Below are positions 40,640 to 52,529 of a DNA stretch of 64,000 bases, in pieces. The DNA is from Terfezia claveryi (Eukaryota > Ascomycota > Pezizomycetes > Pezizales > Pezizaceae): positions 62,001 through 126,000 of the forward strand of contig WHUX01000150.1 in NCBI GenBank assembly GCA_015179025.1, written 5' to 3'. Below the pieces are notes generated by a model. That model worked only from the letters and a program-made list of their open reading frames with translations. It made no database searches and was not told the DNA's origin. A program made the position numbers and the translations under genes. Positions within the stretch are counted from its first letter, which is position 1, and the number at the start of each line of letters is the position of its first letter.

Positions 40640-43600
40640 CGCTATCGAATATCCAGACTGATATATAGGGTAAGTGAATATCCCCGCTGACATGTAGGGC
40701 AAGCGAATATCCAGGCTGATATCTAGCGCGAGCGAATATACAGGTTGGCATATGGAGCGAGCGAATATCCAGGCTGATTTCAAGGGCGAGCAAATATCCA
40801 GGCTGGCATATAGTGCAAGCGAATATCCAGGCTGACATATGGGGCAAGCGAATATCCAGGCAGACATATTAGGCGAGCGAATATCCAGGCTGGCATATAG
40901 AGCGAGCTAATATCCTGGCTGATATCTAGGGCGAGCGAATATTCAGGCTGACATATAGGGCAAGCGAATATCCAGGCTGACATATAGAGCGAGCAAATAT
41001 CCAGGCTGGCATATAGTGCAAGCGAATATCCAGGCTTGCATATGGGGCAAGCGAATATCCAGGCAGACATATTAGGCGAGCGAATATCCAGGCTAACATA
41101 TAGGGCAAGCGAATATCCAGGCTGACATATAGAGCGAGCAAATATCCAGGCTGGCATATAGAGCGAGCGAATATCTGGCTGATATCTAGGGCGAGCGAAT
41201 ATTCAGGCTGACATATAGGGCAAGCGAATATCCAGGCTGACATATAGAATAGAGCTAGCGAATATCCAGGCTGATATCTAGGGCGAGCAAATATCCAGGC
41301 TGACATATAGGGCGAGTAAATATCCAGGCTGATATATTAGGCGAGCGAATATCAAGGCTGGCATATAGTGCAAGCGAATATCCAGGCTGACATATGGGGC
41401 AAGCGAATATCCAGGCAGACATATTAGGCGAGCGAATATCCAGGCTGGCATATAGAGCGAGCGAATATCCAGGCTAATATATAGAGCGAGCGAATATCCT
41501 GGCTGATATCTAGGGCGAGCGAATATTCAGGCTGACATATAGGGCAAGCGAATATCCAGGCTGACATATAGGGCGAGTAAATATCCAGGCTGATGTATTA
41601 GGCGAGCGAATATCCAGGCTGGCATATAGTGCAAGCGAATATCCAGGCTGGCATACAGTGCAAGCAAATATCCAGGCTAACATATAGAGCGAGCAAATAT
41701 CCAGGCTGACATATAGGGCCAGTAAATATCCAGGCTGATATAGGGGGAATATCCAGGCTCACCGGAGGGTGTTATGCAGGCTGATATCCAGGGCGAGCTA
41801 ATATCCAAGCTGGCATATAGGGCGAGCAAATATCCAGGCTGATATATTAGGCGAGCGAATATCAAGGCTGATATCTAGGGCGAGCGAATATCCAGGCTGA
41901 TATCTAGGGCGAGCAAATATCCAGGCTGACATATAGGGCGAGTAAATATCCAGGCTGATATATTAGGCGAGCGAATATCAAGGCTGGCATATAGTGCAAG
42001 CGAATATCCAGGCTGGCATATACTGCAAGCGAATATCATGGCTGACATATTAGGCGAGCGAATATCCAGGCTGACATATAGGGCGAGTAAATATCCAGGC
42101 TGATATATTAGGCGAGCGAATATCAAGGCTGGCATATTGAGCGAGCAAATATCCAGGCTGGCATATAGGGCGAGCAAATATCCAGGCTGATATATTAGGC
42201 GAGCGAATATCAAGGCTGATATATTAGGCTAGCAAATATCAAGGCTGACATATGGGGCACGCGAATATCCAGGCAGACATATTAGGCGAGCGAATATCCA
42301 GGCTGATATCTAGGGCGAGCGAATATCCAGGCTGACATATAGGGCGAGTAAATATCCAGGCCAGGCTGACATATGGGGCAAGCGAATATCCAGGCAGACA
42401 TATTAGGCGAGCGAATATCCAGGCTGGCATATAGAGCGAGCGAATATCCAGGCTAATATATAGAGCGAGTGAATATCCTGGCTGATATCTAGGGCGAGCG
42501 AATATTCAGGCTGACATATAGGGCAAGCGAATATCAAGGCTGACATATAGAGCGAGCAAATATCCAGGCTGGCATATAGTGCAAGCGAATATCCAGGATT
42601 GCATATGGGGCAAGCGAATATCCAGGCTGACATATTAGGCGAGCGAATATCCAGGCTGACATATAGGGCAAGCGAATATCCAGGCTGACATATAGAGCGA
42701 GCAAATATCCAGGCTGGCATATAGAGCGAGCGAATATCTGGCTGATATCTAGGGCGAACGAATATTCAGGCTGACATATAGGGCAAGCGAATATCCAGGC
42801 TGACATATAGAGCGAGCAAATATCCAGGCTTGCATATGGGGCAAGCGAATATCCAGGCTGGCATATAGAGCGAGCAAATATGGCTGGCATATAGAGCGAG
42901 CGACTATCTGGCTGATATCTAGGGCGAGTGAATATTCAGGCTGACAAGCGAATATCCAGGCTGGCATATAGAGCGAGCAAATATCCAGGCTAGCATATAG
43001 AGCGAGCGACTATCTGGCTGATATCTAGGGCGAGCGAATATTCAGGCTGACATATAGGGCAAGCGAATATCCAGGCTGACATATAGAGCGAGCAAATATC
43101 CTGGCTGATATCTAGGGCGAGCGAATATCCAGGCTGGCATATAGAGCGAGCGAATATCCAGGCTACCATATAGAGCGAGCAAATATCCAGGCTTGCATAT
43201 GGGGCAAGCGAATATCCAGGCTGACATATTAGGCGAGCGAATATCCAGGCTGGCATATAGAGCGAGCGAATATCCAGGCTAACATATAGAGCGAGCAACT
43301 AAGGCGAGCAAATGTCCAGCTTGTATATAGGGCGAGCCAATATTCAGCCTGCAATATGGAGAATATCCAGGCTCACGGGAGGGGGTTATCCAGGCTGATA
43401 TCTAGGGCGAGCAATTATCTACGCTGACATATTGGGCAAGCGAATATATATTAGGCGAGTGAATATCCAGGGTGATATAGCGGGAATATCTGGGCTCACC
43501 GGAGGGGGTTATCCAGGCTGATATATGCAGGTATAAAGCTCACCCGGACCTGAGATCCAAACTAATATCTGGAGCCAGCGAATATCCAGGCTAATATATG

Positions 43601-43975
43601 GAGCGAGCGAATATCCAGGCTGACATAGGAGGATTATCCAGGCTCACGGGGACTGGGTTATCCAGGCTGATATAATGGGCGCACGGTTATCTAGGCTGAT
43701 ACAGGGGGATTATCCAGGCTCACGCGAACTGGGTTATCCAGGCTGATATATATATCCAGGCTGATATAGGTGTATTATCCAGGCTCACTCGGAGGTGGTT
43801 GTCCAGGCTAATATAGGTATCCTGGCTGATATAGACGGATGATCCAGTTCCGCTCACTCAGACCGGGTTATCGAGGCTGCTAGGTGTGGTGAGTGGATAT
43901 TCAGGCTGATATAGACGAGGAGCAGATATCCAGGCTCATATATGGGGTGCGTGAATTATCTAGGCTGGATATATG
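40640..43975. repeat. 29-bp satellite array (GCGAATATCCAGGCTGACAT type), copy 1
   Basis: More than 100 units of 29 bp with variants at the end (ATAGGGCAA, ATTAGGCGA, CTAGGGCGA). Units become irregular after about 43310, with insertions such as GCTCACCGGAGGGGGTTAT. Because 29 is not a multiple of 3, the minus strand gives repeating peptides of 29 residues, which are not genes. There are no unique spacers, so it is not a CRISPR array. Confidence 0.85.
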
Positions 43976-44654
43976 CTCGCTTCATATATAATACCCGTGC
44001 TATTACAACCTGCCGACATATGCAGCCTAGATATGTACTTTTCTTAATAGCGTTTGATGTGAATACTAGTCTATTAGAACTTGCCAACATACGTGGCATA
44101 AATTTCTAGTTCTACTAATAGCCTCTGATTTGAACACCCGTGAGATTACCACTTGCAGACATATGCTGCGTAGATTGCCTGTTCTCTCAATAGCATCCTG
44201 TGTGAATAGTATTTCTATTCATACCTGCGAACATATGCCTCGTACATTTCTATTTGTCTTAATAGGACCTATGGACATTACTAGTACTATTACTACTTGC
44301 GGAGATATATACTCTAGATTCTTAGTTGTGTTAATATCCTCGGAGCATATACCACGTAGATTTCTAGTTGTCCTAATAATCTTGCATTTGAATATTCCAG
44401 CTATTACTAATTGCGGACATTACCAGTACTATTACTTCTTGTGAAGTTATAGTGCTATTAGACAGCTGACTATACTTAAGTAATGTATATTTATAGTCGT
44501 CTTAATTACCTTGTATTTGAAAATGCATACTATTACTACTTACTTATCGATATTACAAGTATAGATTTCGTATTATGTTAATAAACTTGAGTATTAATAT
44601 TATTGCTATTTTAGAACTTGCTCGTATATATACTTAATATATATGCTAATAGAT
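43976..44654. repeat. Degenerate ~71-bp tandem repeat
   Basis: Reiterations of CTTGCNGACATATGCNNCGTAGAT with TTAATAGC about 30 bp later start near 44011, 44081, 44152, 44224 and 44296, then decay. No coding signal. Confidence 0.5.
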
Positions 44655-45089
44655 TTTTAGTATCACCCTCCAACCCCTGCAGCATCATATACAAATTGAT
44701 TTTCACTGATTTGCGTATTCGGCCCACACCAATACCCCTTGTCTTACTCGCGTCCCAGCGCAGTACCAATTGTGAATCCCAATCACCCCATTGTTTACCC
44801 CGATCACCCACCTATCACCCCATTGTTCACCGCAATCACTGCTGTGCCCAAACTATTGTTCATTCCAATCACCCCATTGTTCACCCATTGTTTAGAGCAA
44901 TCACCCCTTTGCCCAAACTATTGTTCATCCCCATCACCCCATTATTCACCCCAATCACCCGTATATCACCCCAATTACACACATCCTAGCCCTCCGCACA
45001 TGCTCTTATTCTCCCTTGTTCTCCCTAATTACCCATACACACTTAGCACACTCCATTCTTCTTGCTAATCACCCATACCTACCCACATT
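44655..45089. repeat. Unit Z head, copy 2
   Basis: Matches 40256-40640: ATCACCCTCCAACCCCTGC, GTATTCGGCCCACACCAAT, the CACCCCATTGTT minisatellite (44766-44965), CATTCTTCTTGCTAAT. The 29-bp satellite then starts as in copy 1. Confidence 0.65.
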
Positions 45090-45600
45090 GTACACGCGAT
45101 CGAATATCAAGGCTCATATATGGGGATATATACAAGCTCACCCGGACCTGAAATCCAAGCTAATATGTGGAGCAAGCGAATATCCTCGCTGACATAGGGG
45201 CAATATCCAGGCTCACCTGGAGGGGTTATATAGATGGATATCTGGGATGTATATCTAAGCTCAGCTAGAAGCTAATATGTGGAGCGAGCGAATATCTACG
45301 CTGACTTAGGAGCAATATTCAGGCTCACGTGGAAGAGGTTATACGGGCTAATATCTAGTGTGCGTATCCAAGCTCTGCCAGACTCGAAATCCAAGTTAAT
45401 ATTCGGAGCAAGCCAATATCCAGGCTGATATAGCAGGCTTTTCCAGGCTCACGCGGATGGGGTTACCTAGGCTGATATATAGGGCGAGCGAATATCCAGA
45501 CTGATATTAGTGTGAGCGAATAACCAAGCTGATATAGGGGCTATATCCAGGCTCACCGGAGGGGGTTTTCCAGGCTGATATATAGGCATGTTACCTATCA
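45090..45600. repeat. 29-bp satellite, copy 2 (short, degenerate)
   Basis: About a dozen irregular units of the GCGAATATCCAGGCTGATAT type mixed with GCTCACCGGAGGGGGTTAT inserts, as at the end of copy 1. Confidence 0.65.
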
Positions 45601-46560
45601 CCGCTTGTGCAAATCACTATCGCAATCATGCACGTACTGTATCTTTTGGAGGGTAGACTCTAGGTTGATTGCCGCTGAAATACACCTTCATTTACAGCAT
45701 TGTTTGCTAACTCATATGCTCGGGGATAGCTTCCTTCCTTGCAAGCACCTAATATCTCGGTTGATTCCGATGGTGATTGCCTCCTTGTTTGCTAACCGAT
45801 ATCTATTCGGATTCTGATGGTGGATTCTAGCTTACTAGCACCCTCTGACCGAGGTTCGTTTGTACCCCTACATTCACATTGATCTCGAATTATTACTCCG
45901 ACCTTTATCTCAACCCCTTCCTCATTCCTATCTCCACTGTCTTCCGTAGCTACCATATCAACCTAGTCACAATATCAACCTGCAAATTACCCCCTTCGAA
46001 GGGTACCTTAGGGACCTCTTATTCAACCTCTTCCGTAGTTACAACATCCACCACCAAATCCAAGCTCTTCCACCGCTAACACATCAGCATCCCACTTACC
46101 CACTTCGATGGATACCATTTTGGCCTAGAACTCAACCTGTTCGATAGGTACCACCATCTTATACAACGAAGGTTGCCGGCTCATTGGCCTGGAGATATCT
46201 TTGCTTGCTGACATCGCGGTAGATTCGTGGGTGTGTTTCCCGCTGGTTTACTACCATATATTAATGCTGAATCAGACGGTGGTTTCTAGGCCTACTTCAA
46301 CTATGCAATCGAGCCTAGGTTGTACTCCGACATTGAGATTGATCCGACATTATTACTCCGACCTTCACATCAACCTCTTCCTGGCTACAATCTCCACTTT
46401 CTCCAGTAGCTCCAATATCAACCTGCCAATTACCTCCTTCGATAGCCACCATATTAACCTCTGACTCAACCTCTTCCATGGCTACTACACCAAACGGCAA
46501 ATCAAAGCTCTTCCACCGCTTCAATGGCTACCATATTGGTCCTCACCCGTGCTCACCATA
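45601..46560. repeat. Pair of ~460-bp direct repeats
   Basis: Segments around 45785-46070 and 46245-46520 share TATTACTCCGACC, ATATCAACCTGC and AAGCTCTTCCACCGCT with a 460-bp offset. The minus strand of both gives a similar peptide (RWKSFDLPFGVV... and IEGGNWQVDI in the better copy), so it may be a decayed repetitive coding region. Nothing was recognised. Confidence 0.45.
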
Positions 46561-46929
46561 TCCACTTAAGTGATGTTCAGGTGGTATTGATATCCATGGA
46601 ATAGGTTAATCGACTGGTCGGTATGGTAACTACAGGACCGGATGAGTCAGAGGTCAATATCGGCCACTCTTAAGACTGCCAACATTCCGCATATTATGCT
46701 TGAAGGGTGTAATATTATTGCGGTTGATGAAGCCCACATGATGAAAAATACCAAGGCTACTATTTACCCAAATTGCGCGGACATTGATGAATACGGCCAG
46801 GATTGCATTGACAGGCAGTCGGGCTTGCAAAGAACGCGGTACACCTCCTGCAATACCCTACAGGGATTTATTTTAAGGGCTCTATCATCAGGCATGATTA
46901 TGTACATATATAATGGATATAGACAATAG
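46561..46929 (+). pseudogene. Possible SNF2-type helicase fragment
   Basis: A frame near 46565-46600 reads DVQVVLISME before a TAG. After a frame change the ORF 46642-46929 reads CNIIAVDEAHMMKNTKA. The order (hydrophobic strand, DEAH box, then KN) resembles motif II of SNF2-family ATPases. The rest of the ATPase is absent, and sequence past residue 45 does not look like the family. It would be a short relic. An alternative is chance similarity. Confidence 0.3.
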
Positions 46930-47116
46930 ATATAGACATTATATAGAGATAAATACATACTTGCCAAATACAAATTTCGCTGCTGCCGCTGCCTATATGA
47001 TATGTAGGTTGGTTAGCATCTCTAGCACTAAGGAATAAACAAGTGGGGTACTTACTTTCGCTTCAATCCCCTCACAAACTACTCAAAGCTCCACCACTGG
47101 ACCTAATACCGTACTA

Positions 47117-48000
47117 TTAAACATGCACACATACCGACAACCCCCGTTTCCTACCCGGCTCCATGCCCTCTGCTACCAGCCCTCCTCTCCCATCCCCTTG
47201 CCTCACCAGCCCTCCCCCCGCCACCCCTCCACTCCCGCTACCAGCCCTCCCACTATCAAAACATAGGAAAAGTAATATACCATCCCCACCAGCCCTCTCT
47301 TTCCCTTCCCCCACTAGCCCTCCTCCCGCAAGCCCTCCCACTACCAAAACATAGGAAAAGTAATATACCATCTACGCCAGCCCTCCCTTCCCCTTCCCCT
47401 ACTAGCCCTCCTCCTGCCAGCCCTCCCACTACCAAAATATAGGCAAAGTAATATACCATCCCCACCAGCCCTCCACCTCCGGTACCAACATAGGAAAAAT
47501 AATATACAGACAACCCCCGTTTCCTACCCGGCTCTATCCCTCCACTCCTGCTACCAGCCCTCTCGCCACTCCCTTCCCTTGCCCCACCCCTCTACTCCCA
47601 CTACCAGCCCTACAGCCACCAGTTAACCTCGCAAAGATACGAAAAGTAGTAAACTGATAACCCCCGTTTCCTACTTGACTCCATCTCCTCTCCCCGCCTG
47701 CCCTCCTCTGCCCTTGCCCCACCAGCCCTTCTCTAACTAGCCCTCCCCCCGCCACCCCTCCACTCCTGTTACCAGCCCTCCCGCCACTCCCTCCCCTTCC
47801 CTTGCCCTACCAGTCTTCCTCGAACTAGCCTTCCCCCTGCTACCCTTCTACCCCTGCTATCAGCCCTCCTGCCACCAGTTAACCTCGCAAACATAGGAAA
47901 AGTAATAACCCCCATTTCCTCCATCCCCTCTCCCCGCCAGCCTTACCCTCCCATGACCCCACTCCAACTAGCCCTCAACCTTCCCTCTGCCAATCACCTC
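47117..48000 (-). repeat. G-rich minisatellite of unit X copy B
   Basis: Plus-strand words CCAGCCCTCCC, CCCCTTGCCCCACC and a ~60-bp higher unit containing AAACATAGGAAAAGTAATATA repeated four to five times. Gly-rich minus-strand frames come from the repeat. Confidence 0.7.
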
Positions 48001-48065
48001 ACCACCTGTTGTGTTAGTGGCGCTTGCATATACCGGGTAGTAATGCTGTGGTAACCCCACCCTCT

Positions 48066-48762
48066 CTACCACCTCGAATTCCAGACCCTCCACGAACACA
48101 CCAAATCAGGTATTATATCAACTACTGAATCAGTCTCTGTTATCAACTCTAAATGAGAGTCAATCCACTGATTATTCCACCTAACTTTGTCCCTTCTTAA
48201 AAATGGAGGAAGTTGGCTGTCAAGCTGATACGGCGCTGGTTGATACTTTGCTTGGTCAATGCAATATTGTAAGACCCGTTCTGCCTTCATCTCCGCTAGA
48301 ACTTGGCAATCTATCGATCACTATACAACTGCATCAAGATCGATAGTTTGGCTTGCACTAGCCCCTCGTTCCGAAGTGATGCTGGTAGTGGTAGTGGTAG
48401 TGGTTCTGGTTGTAATAGTGGTTCTGGTCGTGGTAGTGGTAGTGGTAATAGTAGTGGGAGTTATAGTGGTCGTGGTAGTTACAGTAGTCCAAACCACATG
48501 TCTAGACAAAATAACAAGAAGTACGGTAATAACACACAGGTAGTAGAAGTACATCTTGTTGGCACAATACCCTCGTAGAACTTGATACTAGTTTAGTTTG
48601 TTGAACTATGGAAGTGATTGTGCGATAGAGGATATCCTGTGAGGGATATTGTATAGGTGCTACAATAGGGGTATCTTGACGTGCAAAGATATTACCACAC
48701 GAGAGGCCAGTGCCCACAAGATTATTGATGTTGATACTACCTTGGGTGCTGCTGCAATGCAT
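48066..48762 (-). pseudogene. Unit X copy B ORF, decayed homologue of 2223-2762
   Basis: On the minus strand a hydrophobic start at 48554 (MYFYYLCVITVLLVIL) is followed by a long Thr run encoded by a GTA/GTG-type repeat, then SQTIDLDAVV, two consecutive stops (TAG TGA, about 48325), SIDCQVLAEMKAERVLQYC and KVRWNNQWID, ending at the TAG at 48066. Copy A has Gln-Arg-type codons where the stops lie, so both can come from C-to-T changes (CAG to TAG, CGA to TGA). An additional frame upstream (48762-48502) also shows similarity to sequence before copy A's ORF, so the original gene may have been longer. Function unknown. Confidence 0.5.
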
Positions 48763-48790
48763 GTCCTACTTCTCTCAGCCGGGGCTAACC

Positions 48791-48980
48791 TGTAAATCTA
48801 CCTTATCTCCTGTACACCGCAATCACCCCTTTGTTCACACTATGTGCACAATCGCCCCTTTGTTCACCCAACTCACACACCCCATTATTCATTGTAATCA
48901 CCCCTTTGTTCACCCTAATCCCCCACCCCATTGTTCCTCCTGATCACCCACCCTATTGTTCACCCTAATCGCCGTTACAA
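48791..48980. repeat. CACCCCTTTGTT minisatellite
   Basis: About six copies of ATCACCCCTTTGTTCACCC-like units, related to those in unit Z heads (40380 and 44766). Confidence 0.6.
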
Positions 48981-49577
48981 ACTATGCCAACCTGCATGGA
49001 TCCATTGTAATCCACAGCTAACCCCGTAGTTGTGATGTGCCTTTCCACTACTGGCCTAGTCTATTGGCCTAGTCTATCGCATTTAAATTACGGATAGGGA
49101 TAGGTAACCAGACTAGGGATAGGTACAGCTAGCATGTTAGCTTCTACTTGAGGCTAACCCGTTGTCGGCTTGTGATGTCATTGTCATCTTCCTCTACAAG
49201 CATCTGGGCACGAGACTAGTCACCTTCAACTAGACTAGTCACCTCTACCTGGAATCAATCTTCAATTCACACGTGCTGCACAATGACCAGCACATTTACC
49301 TAGCTAGGGCATACAATCATACAAACGTAAGTATAGCCATTTACTTACATATTCCGGTCGAGATATTTCCCTTTGTATTGCAATACGTGGTTGGAATAAT
49401 AATCTTGGGTGATAACTTCGACAACAGTTTAGGTTACCCACTACGAATTTTTCAACATCAATTCTGTAAGCAGGAAAGCGGATAGTTCATAATCCAACCA
49501 CATCTCTATGTTGGCTTTTAAATAATTCAGCCACCTATATTTAGCAATCTATATGTCATCTCTAGAAATCACAGGTA
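48981..49577. other. No recognisable feature
   Basis: Mixed-composition sequence without convincing ORF, RNA gene or repeat. Short ORFs here (for example 49273-49485) have no supporting features. Confidence 0.3.
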
Positions 49578-50395
49578 TTACCTCACGATGTTGGTTAACC
49601 GTGACCTTGTCTCGAAATGGCATTTACATACATTGGCCTACCACCAAAGGTAAACACCCGACGAAGGGTTAACCTCACATTCAAGGCAATGACTAGGATG
49701 GCAGGCACAATGGTACTGTATTAACCGAAGGCAGTATTATGAATGCAAATAACCCGAGGCAATAACAGGACAAAGACACTGGGTTACACCTCACAAGTTG
49801 GTTAACCGTGGCACCTTGTCTCGAATTGGCATTTACATATGTTGGTAAACACCCGACGAAGGGTGTTAACCTCATCATTCAAGGCAATGACTAGGATGGC
49901 AGGTACAATGGTACTGTATTAACCGAAGGCAGCATTATGAACGCAATAACCGAGGCAATAACAGACAAAGGACACTGGTTTACACCTCACAATGTTGGTT
50001 AACGTGGCACCTTGTCTAATTGGCATTTACATACGTTGGTAAACACCCGACGAAGGGTGTTAACCTCACATTCAAGGCAATGACTAGGATGGTAGGCACA
50101 ATGGTACTAGTACTGTATTAACCGAAGGCAGTATTATGAAGCAATAACTGACGAGGCAAAAATAGGACAAAGGACACTGCATTACACCTCACAATGTTGG
50201 TTAACCGTGGCACCTATCTCGAATTGGCATTTATATACGTTGGCCTACCTCCTAAGGGCAATACCCGACAAAGGGTTAACCTCACCATTCAAGGCAATGA
50301 CTAGGACAAGGCAGACACAATCGTACTGTATTAGCTAAAGGCAGCATTGTAAACGCAATAATCCGAGGCAATAATGGACAAAGGATCACCCCTTA
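49578..50395. repeat. ~200-bp tandem repeat, four copies
   Basis: Copies begin at CCTCACRATGTTGGTTAACC near 49580, 49788, 49983 and 50185. They share GGCATTTACATACGTTGG, GGCAATGACTAGGATGGCAG and TACTGTATTAACCGAAGGCAG. Length differences between copies are small indels. No coding signal. Confidence 0.75.
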
Positions 50396-50770
50396 AGGCT
50401 CCAGCACCAATCAGCTTCAACAACCCGCTACACAACAAAGGTGGCAAAGACAAACCAACATGCCGACGGACATAGTATAAGTCCCTAATGATAAACCAAA
50501 TACCCGAGTTATCATGGCTATGAAAATAGGTGACTGAAGGGGTTTGTGAGGTATATAATAGACGCTAGAGAAGTACAATCTTTGGCCTCACTCCTCAGCC
50601 AGCATACTTTCTTGACCTGGTATGATAATCTTCAAAAATCGTCTATATTATGGTACTTAGCTAACCTACTGTCAGTCACAAGATCCCCCGTACTCCCATA
50701 ACTACCATCCCCGGCCCCCCTAAAAGTTCTATCCACTCTCGTATAGTAATATCTCTAAATCCTCTATTAT
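50396..50770. other. No recognisable feature
   Basis: Spacer between the 200-bp repeats and Gypsy-4. No ORF, repeat or RNA gene recognised. Confidence 0.3.
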
Positions 50771-51270
50771 TGTCACAACCATCCTTTTCTAGCCAGGTTT
50801 GAGAGTAAGATGGGATTCCGTCCGACTATCGTTATTGTTAATTGATATTGTTGTTATCTCTGTTCCCGAGATAGGGGGTCTCGGGAACCTTATTCCTTCT
50901 GGTGGCCTTGGCCAGGAAGGAAGCCTGTATATATAGCTTACTCTCTCCGCCCTCTCGTTGGATCCCCATCCAACGTCTTGTATATCCAATACAGGACCTT
51001 GCCTCTCCCAGCGCTTGTGCACCTCCCTTGTGCACCCCCCCCTTGTCTTATGAACCACTCTGCAGCACAGCTGCCTCCCTCCGACACACGCGGCAAGTGC
51101 CTCCGCGTGTCTCGTGCCCCTTGCCCTCTGCCTCTCTCGCCCTCGCCCTTGCCCCCGTCCTAGCCTTTTCCCCTAGTCATACACGTAGCATTCCTACGTG
51201 TGTGTCACCCTAGCCTTGCCCTTGCCCCGGCGTACCCCTTGGTCGCCTTGTCCCCGGAGCCCTCGTTACA
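50771..51270 (+). repeat. Gypsy-4 5' LTR
   Basis: Starts TGTCACAACC and ends CCTCGTTACA, 500 bp. It shares ends and the GCCTTGTCC region with the Gypsy-3 LTR, but lacks the double palindrome found at 27701-27766. Confidence 0.88.
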
Positions 51271-51298
51271 CGACGTTGGATCGCCCTGACCAACTGGT

Positions 51299-52508
51299 AT
51301 GTCCACATTATGGCAACTTAAGAAACCACTCCTACGCTCCCAAGAGCTAGGTTCCAAGCCTGGCAAGCACTGCCAATTCCAAAAAATCAGACCGACTTCG
51401 ACAACTATCGCAACACCATCATCGACATTTACCTCGCTGCGGACACTATGGGTTTGCAACTAGAAGCAGCCATGTGTGAAGCCCAACAGAAACTGGCCAG
51501 AGCCGAAGACGAAATCACAATACTCACAGAGGACCTTACATCCTGCTAGAAGGACTTGGCCTATGAAAAGAGGACTGTCCAAACCCTGACCAGGGCCTTG
51601 GATACCATAAACCCTGGGAATCAGGCACCTCAGGCCCCCAAAACACAGGACCTCCCCACTCCACCGAAATTCAAGGGCGAAAGGTCCCGCCTCAAACCTT
51701 CGAAAAATTCAATCAACATCAAGCTAAATGGAGACGCTGCAAAGTTCCCCACCATCCAACACCGCTTGGCCTACGTGTACGGCCTATTGGAGGATAAAGC
51801 CTTGGATCAAGTCCAACCATACGTCTAAGACTCGGGTATCAAACTAGTAGACATTCCTGCACTATTCGCTATCCTCGATCGGGCGTTTGGAGATCCAAAC
51901 CCAGCAGGAACAGCAACCAGAGCCCTTTGGGCCCTAAGACAATGAGGCAATGACTTCTCGACATATGTAGCCAAATTCTCGAGGCTAGCGGCAGAGGTAC
52001 CATAGAACTACCAGGTAAAACTGGAACAGTTCGAAGAGGGCCTTAGTGTTGAGATCAAAAAGTACCTTATTCTGTATCTAGCCAAAACTCTTGAGGAGCT
52101 CATCGACTTGGCCTCGCAGGTGGAACAAAGGACGGCCAGGTTGGGGATGCAACAGGCCCGGATCCATCCCCCCCAGAACCCATCGCAACCCTGCCTACAG
52201 AATCAGCACCTCCAGAACCCATCGCAACCCCATCCCCAGAGTCAACCTGACCCAGTTAGGGCAGCACACCCTTCCATAGTAGCTGGGGGAACCACCCCAA
52301 TGGACCTATCTTCGGGAAGACCTTGGCTCACTCAGGGGGAAAGGGATCGCCGCCACAACAATGGGCTATGCATCGCCTGCAGCAAGGGAGACCACTTCAT
52401 TGCGGCATGTCCCCTCCACAAGAACCGCTCCCTGGCCGCCCACACCATATCGAATCACGGATCGAAGAAGTTGGTGAAGAGTCGGGAAAAGGGGAGTCCC
52501 TTACCTAG
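51299..52508 (+). pseudogene. Gypsy-4 gag
   Basis: An ATG at 51299 corresponds to the Gypsy-3 gag start, followed by a frame change. RFQAWQALPIP and the capsid block SINIKLNGDAAKFP are recognisable, with stops at 51547 and 51826. The zinc knuckle CIACSKGDHFIAAC lies near 52372-52413. Gag ends at TAG 52506-52508. Confidence 0.75.
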
Positions 52509-52529
52509 TTACTGACAATAGCAAGGGAC
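52484..52529 (+). promoter_or_regulatory. Candidate -1 frameshift signal, Gypsy-4
   Basis: G-GGA-AAA at 52484-52490, a 5-nt spacer, stem GTCCCTT (52496-52502) with AAGGGAC (52523-52529), and the gag stop TAG (52506-52508) in the loop. Position and spacing are as in Gypsy-3. One extra pair of the Gypsy-3 stem is an A-C mismatch here. Confidence 0.65.

Larger units (their letters stand above)
46930..48790 (-). repeat. Unit X, copy B (inverted relative to copy A)
   Basis: Read on the minus strand: GCATTGCAGCAGCA near 48750, GGCACTGGCCTCTCG, GATACCCCTATTG near 48670, the Thr-rich ORF relic, the G-rich minisatellite (plus strand CCAGCCCTCCC, 47117-48000), then AACCAACCTACATATCATATAGG and GCGGCAGCAGCGAAATTT near 46965-47020 and a TCTATATC microsatellite. 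The same sequence of landmarks appears in copy A. Confidence 0.55.

Noticed and set aside
40610..43298. Series of repetitive minus-strand ORFs (WIFA...QPGYSLAL pattern)
   Set aside because: Peptide period of 29 residues matches the 29-bp satellite; no start context or other coding evidence.
40640..43300. CRISPR-like regular 29-bp repeats
   Set aside because: Units are head-to-tail without unique spacers and vary gradually; the sequence is eukaryotic satellite DNA.
47117..47755. Gly-rich proteins on the minus strand
   Set aside because: Products of the G-rich minisatellite of unit X copy B.
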